Positions 1 through 5,733 of a DNA stretch of 14,573 nucleotides are shown here, one piece after another (within the stretch, counting starts at the first letter, position 1; the number at the start of each line of letters is the position of its first letter). Made by a program: the position numbers and the translations under genes. The stretch lies in NCBI GenBank assembly GCA_002787295.1, contig PCWJ01000004.1:1-14573 (forward strand). The letters run 5' to 3'. The notes under the pieces are model-generated. The model did no database searches, had not been told where the DNA came from, and saw only the letters and a list, made by a program, of their open reading frames with translations. Source of the stretch: Candidatus Nealsonbacteria bacterium CG11_big_fil_rev_8_21_14_0_20_37_68 (GTDB taxonomy: Bacteria > Patescibacteriota > Minisyncoccia > Minisyncoccales > GCA-002782225).

Positions 1-99
1 TTCTGCCGAGCGTTAGCGAGGCAGGTTCTTAATTCAAGATTATATGTTTATACAATAGCGATTCAAGGTTCTGCCGAGCGTTAGCGAGGCAGGTTCTTA
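1..99. repeat. Hairpin repeat array, locus A
   Basis: Two identical 31-nt copies lie at 1-31 and 69-99, separated by an AT-rich spacer (32-68). Each copy folds as a stem CTGCC/GGCAG. Read on the minus strand the stem is flanked by a symmetric AAC/AAC internal loop and an AAG/CTT closing stem. The array starts 3 nt beyond the rpsR stop codon. The spacer closely matches the spacer of the array at 12421-12531 and part of 9176-9242, so this is one dispersed family. There is no U-run, so it is not a classic terminator, although it could protect or end the ribosomal-protein mRNA. The first copy touches the window edge and the array may continue to the left. Confidence 0.85.
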
Positions 100-102
100 T
101 AT

Positions 103-300
103 CTACTTAGGTGTATATGGTAATAGACCCATTTGCCTTGCTCTTTTTATAGTTCGAGATAGTTTCCGCTGATGTTTAGTACAGACTCCCGTTTTTCTTC
201 TGGGCCTGATTTTGTAAAATGCGGAAATAAATTTCCACAAGGTTTCGACATCTCTGTAATTAATTTCTTTAATATTTTTTTGACAAAAATAACAATTCAC
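103..300 (-). CDS. rpsR: 30S ribosomal protein S18
   Basis: A 65-aa protein matching bS18, which binds the platform of the small subunit next to S6. It has the N-terminal CYFC pair, followed by the conserved core IRPRRKTGVC and the basic segment TKHQRKLSRTIKRARQMGLLPYT. The length is near the family norm (about 65-80 aa). The start codon is GTG at 300-298, preceded directly by AAAAGG, an unusually close purine-rich site. It begins 17 nt after the ssb stop and is the last gene of the rpsF-ssb-rpsR cluster, the classical bacterial order. rplI, which often follows, is not seen before the repeat array at 1-99. The assignment is confident. Confidence 0.96.
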   Translation of the reverse strand: MNCYFCQKNIKEINYRDVETLWKFISAFYKIRPRRKTGVCTKHQRKLSRTIKRARQMGLLPYTPK

Positions 301-317
301 CCTTTTATTAGTTAAAA

Positions 318-758
318 TTATAACGGTATATCCTTTACGTCTATTTCCTCTTCTCCCTCTTCGATTATCGGAATATCTTCTTTAGGCCTCTCCCTTGGTT
401 GAGTTTGGTCGGGAGAGACCTGAGCCCGAAATCCTTTTGGCCCCAGCTGAATTCTTTCAGCAATTATTTCAGTACGAGTCCTTTTATTCCCGGAAGAGTC
501 TTGCCATGATCTTGTCTGAAGCCTTCCCTCAATTAAGGCTAAAGAACCCTTGGTTAAATAACTGGAAACGGTTTCAGCTAATTTCCCAAAAGCTACGATG
601 TTGTGGTACTCTACTTGTTGCTGTTTTTGTCCATTTTTGTCGGTAAAAAAACGATTAGTAGCCATTCCAAAAGAAGCTACAGATTGACCCGAAGGCAAGG
701 CCCTAATCTCTGGATCCCTGGTAAGATTTCCTAAAATAAATACTTTATTTAAATTCAT
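318..758 (-). CDS. ssb: Single-stranded DNA-binding protein
   Basis: A 146-aa OB-fold SSB that coats single-stranded DNA in replication and repair. It opens MNLNKVFILGNLTRDPEIR, followed by GQSVASFGMATNRF, QVEYHNIVAFGKLAE and YLTKGSLALIEGRLQTRSW, the standard order of SSB strands. The ATG at 758-756 is preferred because it lies 4 nt after the rpsF stop and gives the usual SSB N-terminus; an upstream in-frame TTG at 797 would add 13 unlikely residues and overlap rpsF. No Shine-Dalgarno sits at the proper distance, so translation is probably coupled to rpsF. The linker is acidic (EEGEEEID) and ends DIPL, not the usual DIPF that docks repair partners. Confidence 0.95.
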   Translation of the reverse strand: MNLNKVFILGNLTRDPEIRALPSGQSVASFGMATNRFFTDKNGQKQQQVEYHNIVAFGKLAETVSSYLTKGSLALIEGRLQTRSWQDSSGNKRTRTEIIAERIQLGPKGFRAQVSPDQTQPRERPKEDIPIIEEGEEEIDVKDIPL

Positions 759-762
759 ATAA

Positions 763-1212
763 TTATTCGCCAAGTATTTCCTCCAGTTTTTTTTCAATTT
801 CTTTAAGCTCGACCTTTGGTTCCGTTGGTTTCTTAATTTCAGAAGGAACCTTTTTAAATTTTTTAGAAATCCAATCTTCCCGTCGTCCCCTGGCGGGCTC
901 CATTTCGGAAGTTGCGGCTAAGGTTTGCTCTTTTTTGCTGACAATTAAATAACGAAGAATTTCTGGTTCCGATTTCAATTTTTTTTCAAAATCACAAATC
1001 TTTCCGCCTTCACCATAAAAACCCAAAGTAACTAAAAAAGCTGCCTTTTGTTTCTTAATGGTGTAGGCTAAGGTTTTTTTAATTGGATTTTTTAATTCAT
1101 TTAAAACCCCGCTCCCGTCTTGCAAAAATGAGGTTATTTTTCTCTGCAGTCCATTTAAATTCTCTTCAGAAAGATCGGGTTTGGCTAAATAAGTTAATTC
1201 GTAATACTTCAT
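763..1212 (-). CDS. rpsF: 30S ribosomal protein S6
   Basis: A 149-aa bS6, the small-subunit platform protein that pairs with S18. It begins MKYYELTYLAKPDLSEENL and continues with the typical NPIKKTLAYTIKKQKAAFLVTLGF and LKSEPEILRYLIV. A long charged C-terminal tail, rich in Lys and Glu (about residues 110-149), extends past the family core of roughly 95 residues. The ATG at 1212 is preceded by AAGGAT almost without spacer, a very short Shine-Dalgarno distance. It is the first gene of the rpsF-ssb-rpsR cluster. The AT-rich inverted repeat at 1231-1282 lies between it and ychF. Confidence 0.95.
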   Translation of the reverse strand: MKYYELTYLAKPDLSEENLNGLQRKITSFLQDGSGVLNELKNPIKKTLAYTIKKQKAAFLVTLGFYGEGGKICDFEKKLKSEPEILRYLIVSKKEQTLAATSEMEPARGRREDWISKKFKKVPSEIKKPTEPKVELKEIEKKLEEILGE

Positions 1213-1230
1213 ATCCTTAAGGTAACCTTA

Positions 1231-1282
1231 CAACTAATAACTTATAACCTACAACAAATTGTTAGTTATTAGTTATTAGTTG
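1231..1282. repeat. AT-rich inverted repeat between ychF and rpsF
   Basis: CAACTAATAACT (1231-1242) is the exact reverse complement of AGTTATTAGTTG (1271-1282), with further ACAAC/GTTGT words around it. A very similar structure lies at 5663-5721 upstream of trpS. Both are built from short permuted words such as ACAACTTATAACT. This fills the 89-nt gap between ychF and rpsF and is not followed by a U-run on the minus strand. Confidence 0.75.
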
Positions 1283-1301
1283 TTGGTTGTAAGTTGTAGA
1301 G

Positions 1302-2369
1302 TTAGATTTTAAACTCGATGACATCCCCATTCCTTACCACATACTCTTTTCCTACGGTTTGAATCCATCCTTTTTCACGGGCTTTTGTCCATGCCGAAGA
1401 TTCCACTAATTTTTCCCAAGAAATTTGCTCGCCGCGAATAAATTTTTCCTTAAAATCAGAATGGACTTTTTCTGCCGCCCTTAGAATATTGGCTGAGGCC
1501 TCAAGAGTCCAGGCCCTGACTTCATTTCCTCCCGCCACAGTATAAAAAGTAATTAAATCAAGAATATTGTAGCAAGCAACAATTAATTGGTCAAGTTTGG
1601 AGAGTAAGCCCAACTCGATTTTTTCCTTTTCTGACATTTCTGAAAGCTCTTCTTCAAATTTTAAATCTAAAGATATGTAATTAATGTTTGAAAAGCTTTC
1701 TCTGGTTTCTTTGAGAAAGCTAGACTGGGAGGTATCGTCTCCCCGGATATTTAACAAATATAAAATTGGTTTTGCGGTTAAAAGTTGAAACTCTTTAATT
1801 AGAGAAAAATCTTCTGTTCCTAAATTCATTTTTAACACCTGCTTTTGTGCAGATAGATTTTCCCTAAGCATTTTCAAAAGATTTAATTTCTTTATTGTCT
1901 TTTTGTCTCCTGTTTTTTCTTCCTTTTCCAATTTCGGCAGGGCTTTTTCAACGGTTTCCAAATCTTTCATTATCAGCTCGGTTTTAACAATTTCGATATC
2001 CCTCGCTGGATTTATGCCTTTTTCAACGTGGGGAATTCCTTCTTTTTCAAAGGCCCTGATTACTTCTAAAATTGCATCGCATTCTCTAATTTGGGCTAAA
2101 AATTGATTTCCCAAACCTTCCCCATGATGAGCCCCCCTAACCAATCCGGCAATGTCTATAAATTCAATAAAAGTTGGTGTAACTTTTTTGGGCCGAATTA
2201 CTTCGGCAATCTTTTCTAGTTTTTGGTCTGGCACTTCCACCACTCCCACGTTTGGATCAATCGTGGTGAAGGGAAAAGGTGCGATACCAACTTCTTTTTT
2301 GGTTAAAGCTTTGAATAAAGTTGATTTCCCGACATTGGGAAGACCAACGATACCTACTGAAAAACCCAT
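1302..2369 (-). CDS. ychF: Ribosome-binding ATPase YchF (Obg-related, OLA1 family)
   Basis: A 355-aa P-loop NTPase of the YchF/OLA1 family, which binds ribosomes and hydrolyses ATP. The P-loop is GLPNVGKST (residues 9-17), the switch region is DIAGLVRGAHHGEGLGNQFL (about 72-91), and the C-terminal TGS-type domain runs from ITFYTVAGGNEVRAWT to YVVRNGDVIEFKI. Length is normal (about 363). The position that is N-x-x-E in YchF proteins reads NIRGDD here (residues 207-212), which is divergent. There is no Shine-Dalgarno before the ATG at 2369. A promoter-like TTGACC/TATAAC lies so close that the transcript would be almost leaderless. It diverges from the phosphohexomutase gene at 2419. Confidence 0.95.
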   Translation of the reverse strand: MGFSVGIVGLPNVGKSTLFKALTKKEVGIAPFPFTTIDPNVGVVEVPDQKLEKIAEVIRPKKVTPTFIEFIDIAGLVRGAHHGEGLGNQFLAQIRECDAILEVIRAFEKEGIPHVEKGINPARDIEIVKTELIMKDLETVEKALPKLEKEEKTGDKKTIKKLNLLKMLRENLSAQKQVLKMNLGTEDFSLIKEFQLLTAKPILYLLNIRGDDTSQSSFLKETRESFSNINYISLDLKFEEELSEMSEKEKIELGLLSKLDQLIVACYNILDLITFYTVAGGNEVRAWTLEASANILRAAEKVHSDFKEKFIRGEQISWEKLVESSAWTKAREKGWIQTVGKEYVVRNGDVIEFKI

Positions 2370-2385
2370 AGAAATATGTTATAAT
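2357..2385 (+). promoter_or_regulatory. Extended -10 promoter for the phosphohexomutase gene
   Basis: A perfect TATAAT (2380-2385) preceded by TG (2377-2378) forms an extended -10. CTGAAA at 2357-2362, 17 nt upstream, matches four of six -35 bases. The predicted +1 is near 2392, giving a leader of about 27 nt before the ATG at 2419. The -10 boxes of this and the ychF promoter overlap at 2380-2383. Confidence 0.7.
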
Positions 2386-2404
2386 AAAAAAGCAATAAGG
2401 TCAA
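2378..2404 (-). promoter_or_regulatory. Candidate ychF promoter giving a near-leaderless mRNA
   Basis: On the minus strand TTGACC (2404-2399) is followed after 15 nt by TATAAC (2383-2378). Position 2369 (the ychF ATG) is only 9 nt past the -10 hexamer, so the expected +1 falls at or within a few bases of the start codon. The spacer is short for sigma-70; a 17-nt reading gives the weaker TAACAT. It overlaps the promoter of the opposite gene. Confidence 0.5.
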
Positions 2405-2418
2405 TTAAAATTTTAAAG

Positions 2419-3849
2419 ATGAAAAAAGTTAATCTCCGCACCAAAACTCCCCCTGAAATTTTCCGACTATATGACATTAGAGGGATATATCCCCAAGACC
2501 TCGACGAAGAATTGGCTTATCAAATAGGCCGTTGTTTTATTTGCTTTTTAAGAAAAAAACAAAAAAAGAAAAAATTAAAAATTGGAATTGCCAGAGATAT
2601 CCGCCCCTCTTCCCCAATTCTATTTAAGGGATTTTCTGAAGGCATTCGCGACGAGGGATGCGATATTGTTGATTTTGGTTTAATTACCACCCCAATGCTT
2701 TATTTCGCCGTTTCTTATTTTGGTTATAACGGAGGAGCAATTATTACGGCTTCCCACAATCCTAATCCCTGGAATGGTTTGAAACTAACTGGAGAAAAAG
2801 CCGTTCCTCTTTCGGGAAATACTGGAATTTTTTGGATGAGAAACCACCTTGCCAAACATTCCTTCTCTAAAGAAAAAACACTTTCTCCTAGCACCGTTAG
2901 AAATGTGATTTCTAACGGGGCTCGCGGAAAAATTATAAAGAAAAACATTGAAAGAACCTACTTAAACCTTACTTTTAAATTGGCCAAAGTGAAAAAAAAT
3001 GAATTTAAGACCCTAAACGTAGCCGTTGATGCGGGAAATGGAGTCGCGGGCCCAATAGCTCTTAAAATTCTTGAGAAAGCAGGAACAAATGTGTATCCTC
3101 TTTATTGCCAACCAGACGGTTCTTTTCCCAATCATGTTCCTGACCCTCTTTTAAAACAAAATTTAGGAGATATTGTAGCTCTGATAAGGAAGAAAAAACC
3201 GACCCTTGGTTTTGCTCTGGATGGAGATGGAGATAGAATTGTCTTTATTGATGAAATGGGCCGAGCGATTCCCGGGGATTTAATTACTGCCTTGATGGCA
3301 AGAATTATTTTAAGAGACAAATTTGGAGAAAAAATTCTCTATGATATTCGTTCCAGCAATGTTGTGAGAGAAGTAATTTCAGGAGAGGGAGGGGTCCCTG
3401 TTTGTTACAAAATTGGCCACGCTCTAATTAAAGAGAAAATGAGGAGAGAAAAAGCTGTTTTTGCTGGAGAATTATCCGGTCATTATTATTTAGGAAAAAA
3501 TTTGTTTTATGAAGTTCCGTTTTTCGTGCTTTTAAAAATCTTAAAAGAGATAAAAGAAAAAGGGGCAGGTTTTTCTAATTTAATAAAGCCCTACAGAAAA
3601 TATTACCATTCGGGGGAGATAAATTTTGAGGTAGAAAACAAAGAAAGGAAGATACGAGAATTAAAAAATCTTTATTCTAATGGCAAAATTTTAGAAATAG
3701 ATGGTTTGCGTGTTGATTTTAAAGATTGGTGGTTTTTGGTTCGTCCTTCCCACACTGAGCCACTTTTAAGATTGGTAATTGAAGCTAAAACAAAAAAATT
3801 AATGGAGAAAAAGAAAAAAGAACTAAGCAAGTTAATTTCTCAGACCTAA
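2419..3849 (+). CDS. Phosphomannomutase/phosphoglucomutase (alpha-D-phosphohexomutase)
   Basis: A 476-aa cytoplasmic phosphohexomutase that interconverts sugar 1- and 6-phosphates (glucose or mannose). All four active-site loops are visible: phosphoserine loop TASHNP (residues 110-115, catalytic S112), Mg-binding DGDGDR (268-273), sugar-binding GELSGH (350-355) and phosphate-binding RPSHTEP (442-448). The last loop has His where RPSNTEP is usual. The start is the ATG at 2419, giving MKKVNLRTKTPPEIFRLYDI; the frame is open further upstream, but that stretch is antisense to ychF and the promoter lies inside it. The Shine-Dalgarno is weak. It is the only plus-strand gene here and ends at the shared terminator. 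Substrate preference (Man or Glc) cannot be told from sequence; with galU and pgi nearby, glucose 1-phosphate is plausible. Confidence 0.92.
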   Translation: MKKVNLRTKTPPEIFRLYDIRGIYPQDLDEELAYQIGRCFICFLRKKQKKKKLKIGIARDIRPSSPILFKGFSEGIRDEGCDIVDFGLITTPMLYFAVSYFGYNGGAIITASHNPNPWNGLKLTGEKAVPLSGNTGIFWMRNHLAKHSFSKEKTLSPSTVRNVISNGARGKIIKKNIERTYLNLTFKLAKVKKNEFKTLNVAVDAGNGVAGPIALKILEKAGTNVYPLYCQPDGSFPNHVPDPLLKQNLGDIVALIRKKKPTLGFALDGDGDRIVFIDEMGRAIPGDLITALMARIILRDKFGEKILYDIRSSNVVREVISGEGGVPVCYKIGHALIKEKMRREKAVFAGELSGHYYLGKNLFYEVPFFVLLKILKEIKEKGAGFSNLIKPYRKYYHSGEINFEVENKERKIRELKNLYSNGKILEIDGLRVDFKDWWFLVRPSHTEPLLRLVIEAKTKKLMEKKKKELSKLISQT

Positions 3850-3872
3850 GCTTTTTAACACCGGGTTAAATG

Positions 3873-3901
3873 AAAAAGAGGACCCAGGTAGCCCTCTTTT
3901 T
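3873..3901. terminator. Bidirectional intrinsic terminator
   Basis: AAAAAGAGG (3873-3881) pairs perfectly with CCTCTTTTT (3893-3901) around an 11-nt loop, and a T-run follows on both strands. It sits between two converging genes, 23 nt after the phosphohexomutase stop and 12 nt after the stop of the zinc-ribbon gene, so it can end both transcripts. Confidence 0.85.
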
Positions 3902-3913
3902 ATTATTGAACCA

Positions 3914-4225
3914 TTATTTTCTACTAAATCTTAGTCGAAAGAGCAGGGATAAAATACTAAAGAACATTTTTATTTTGGTAGAAAATCTTACAAAGTCAAT
4001 CCTTTCTCCACATTCTGGACACGACAGATACTGTCTTTCTTCAAATCCATGGGGATAATCACATACTAATAATTTACAGTTTTGACACTTAAACATATAA
4101 AATGGTAATTCTCCATTCCAGCCCGGCTTTCTTTCATATTTCAACAATACTTTAAAGCCCAAATTAGCCAAGAACCTTTTCTTTCTCAATGCTCTTTGAA
4201 CAGCCAGTGCGTCTTCTAAGTCCAT
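3914..4225 (-). CDS. Small zinc-ribbon protein of unknown function
   Basis: A 103-aa protein I do not recognise as a named family. It has a likely zinc ribbon: CQNC (about residues 46-49) paired with CPEC (about 69-72), the two knuckles separated by KLLVCDYPHGFEERQYLS. An N-terminal Lys/Arg-rich segment precedes it. The C-terminal tail (IKMFFSILSLLFRLRF) is amphipathic to hydrophobic and could touch the membrane. The start is well supported by a strong AGGAGGTGA five nt before the ATG, the best Shine-Dalgarno in the window, and by a near-consensus promoter just upstream. It is therefore probably transcribed apart from dgkA and at a good level. Function is unknown. Confidence 0.75.
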   Translation of the reverse strand: MDLEDALAVQRALRKKRFLANLGFKVLLKYERKPGWNGELPFYMFKCQNCKLLVCDYPHGFEERQYLSCPECGERIDFVRFSTKIKMFFSILSLLFRLRFSRK

Positions 4226-4266
4226 CTAAATCACCTCCTATTAAATATTAAAATTGCTTAATATAT

Positions 4267-4295
4267 ATTTTACACTTACTTTAGGTACCTGTCAA
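4267..4295 (-). promoter_or_regulatory. Near-consensus sigma-70 promoter for the zinc-ribbon gene
   Basis: On the minus strand TTGACA (4295-4290) is followed after exactly 17 nt by TAAAAT (4272-4267). The -35 hexamer coincides with the codons TTG ACA near the end of dgkA, so the promoter is embedded in the upstream gene. A strong Shine-Dalgarno and ATG (4225) follow about 40 nt downstream of the -10. Confidence 0.8.
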
Positions 4296-4655
4296 GAGGT
4301 AGGGTAAAAATATCAAGGCTCCTATTATTATCGCTATAAAATAGCTAAAAAGAACCATTGCCGAGGAGATGTCTTTAATTTTTTTTACCCGAATATCAAA
4401 TAAAGGAAGGGTAATGTCTAAAATTCTTTCCAGCAATGAGTTGATTAGCTCTACCGTTAATACCAAAAAAATTATTATAAAAATGACCATCCTTTCGATT
4501 AGCAATAGATTAAAATAAAACATTGCAATTATCACTAAAATTGCAATTAAAATTTCAATTCGGAAGGTTTGTTCTTCTTGAAATGCTATTTTTATGCCAG
4601 AAATCGCAAATTTAAACGAGTTTACCAATTTTTTGAAATTTATTCCCAAGAACAT
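4281..4655 (-). CDS. dgkA: Diacylglycerol kinase / undecaprenol kinase family membrane protein
   Basis: A 124-aa integral membrane kinase of the DgkA family (PF01219 type), which phosphorylates diacylglycerol or undecaprenol using ATP. It shows the pattern F-A-x-x-G followed by EEQTFRIE, two strongly hydrophobic helices, the active-site segment VELINSLLERILD (E and N conserved), then KKIKDISSAMVLF with the D-x-x-S-A motif, and a third helix to the end. Length matches the family (about 120). In Gram-positive relatives this is undecaprenol kinase; which lipid is used here is not decidable. It starts 14 nt after the trpS stop and has no clear Shine-Dalgarno, so it is likely co-transcribed. Its 3' end hosts the promoter of the next gene. 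Confidence 0.9.
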   Translation of the reverse strand: MFLGINFKKLVNSFKFAISGIKIAFQEEQTFRIEILIAILVIIAMFYFNLLLIERMVIFIIIFLVLTVELINSLLERILDITLPLFDIRVKKIKDISSAMVLFSYFIAIIIGALIFLPYLLTGT

Positions 4656-4669
4656 TTTTGTTAAAAAAT

Positions 4670-5653
4670 TTATTGTTGCAAACCCATTCGTTTTCTGACC
4701 TCTTGCATGGTGGATTGGGCAACAGTCTCAGCCCGACCTCTTCCCTTTTTTAAAATTTCTTTGACGTAAACCTCCCTGAAAGATAATTCTTTTTTCTTTC
4801 GGCGAAAGGGCTCTAAAGAATTTATTAAAATCACAGCCAGAGATTTCTTTAATTCGGCGTATCCTCGGTTTTTGAATTTTTTTTCAAGCTCTTTGATTGT
4901 CTTTCCCGAGAAAAGGGAATAAATTGTCAAAAGATTAGATATCCCTGGTTTTTTTTGAGGGTCATAAATTATTGCCTTTCCAGTGTCGGTGACAGCCGAC
5001 ATTATTTTTTTCTGAATTTCTTCAGGTGTGTCAAATAAGTCAATACAACCTCGCAGGTCTCCATCGGTTTTTGACATTTTTTTCTTTGGGTTTTGCAAAG
5101 ACATAATTTTTTCTCCAACTTTTGGCAAAATAACTTTGGGTTCTTTAAAGACCTTTCCAAATTTTCCATTAAAATGTCGGGCAATTTCCCTTGTTAATTC
5201 CACATGTTGTTGTTGGTCTTTGCCAACCGGAACCAAATCAGTTTGGTAAAGCAAAATGTCAGCTGCCATTAAAAGAGGATAATTTAAAAGACCGGCATTG
5301 ATATATTCCGGATGCTTTTTAGCTTTTTCTTTAAATTGAGTCATTCTTTGAAGTTCTCCCAATGGAGTAATGGTGCCCAACAGCCAAGCAAGTTCTGAAT
5401 GTTCCTTTATCTGAGACTGGATGAAAAAAATACACTTTTCCGGATCAAGACCAACAGCAAGATAAGCAGTAGCCACCTCAAAGATATTTTTTTGCAGCTT
5501 TGCCGGATCGAAAGGAGTAGTTATTGCATGTAAATCAACAATACAGAAAATGCATTCATTGTTTTTCTGAAGTTCAATCCACTGCTTGATGGCCCCTAAA
5601 TAATTTCCGATATGTAATTCGCCGGTTGGCCTAATACCACTAAAAACTCGCAT
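4670..5653 (-). CDS. trpS: Tryptophanyl-tRNA synthetase
   Basis: A 327-aa class I aminoacyl-tRNA synthetase that charges tRNA-Trp. The start at ATG 5653 gives MRVFSGIRPTGELHIGNYLGAI with the HIGN signature; an upstream in-frame TTG at 5680 would add residues from an AT-rich repeat and is rejected. Further motifs are CIVDLHAITTPFDP, LNYPLLMAADILLYQTDLVPVGKDQQQHVELTREIA, and the second ATP signature KKMSKTDGD, where KMSKT stands for the usual KMSKS. Length is standard (about 330). It follows rnj after 80 nt and precedes dgkA by 14 nt. The identification is confident. Confidence 0.96.
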   Translation of the reverse strand: MRVFSGIRPTGELHIGNYLGAIKQWIELQKNNECIFCIVDLHAITTPFDPAKLQKNIFEVATAYLAVGLDPEKCIFFIQSQIKEHSELAWLLGTITPLGELQRMTQFKEKAKKHPEYINAGLLNYPLLMAADILLYQTDLVPVGKDQQQHVELTREIARHFNGKFGKVFKEPKVILPKVGEKIMSLQNPKKKMSKTDGDLRGCIDLFDTPEEIQKKIMSAVTDTGKAIIYDPQKKPGISNLLTIYSLFSGKTIKELEKKFKNRGYAELKKSLAVILINSLEPFRRKKKELSFREVYVKEILKKGRGRAETVAQSTMQEVRKRMGLQQ

Positions 5654-5662
5654 AATTCTTCG

Positions 5663-5721
5663 CAACTTAATAACTAACAACCAATGACCTATAACTGTTG
5701 TAAGTTGTAAGTTATAAGTTG
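5663..5721. repeat. AT-rich inverted repeat between rnj and trpS
   Basis: CAACTTAATAACT (5663-5675) is nearly the reverse complement of AGTTATAAGTTG (5710-5721), differing by one inserted base, with extra TTGTAAGTTGTAAG words between. It is made of the same words as the element at 1231-1282, so both belong to one family of AT-rich inverted repeats placed between genes. Confidence 0.7.
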
Positions 5722-5733
5722 TAAAGTTTTAAT

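Noticed and set aside
1..99. CRISPR array
   Set aside because: Only two repeat copies, a spacer conserved at other loci, and no cas genes in the window.
318..797. TTG start for ssb at 797
   Set aside because: It overlaps the rpsF end and adds 13 residues absent from SSB; ATG 758 fits the family.
2152..2418. Upstream extension of the phosphohexomutase frame
   Set aside because: The extra 89 residues are the antisense of ychF, cross its promoter region, and have no family similarity.
4670..5680. TTG start for trpS at 5680
   Set aside because: It would add nine residues from the AT-rich repeat; the ATG at 5653 gives the standard N-terminus MRVFSGIRPTG.
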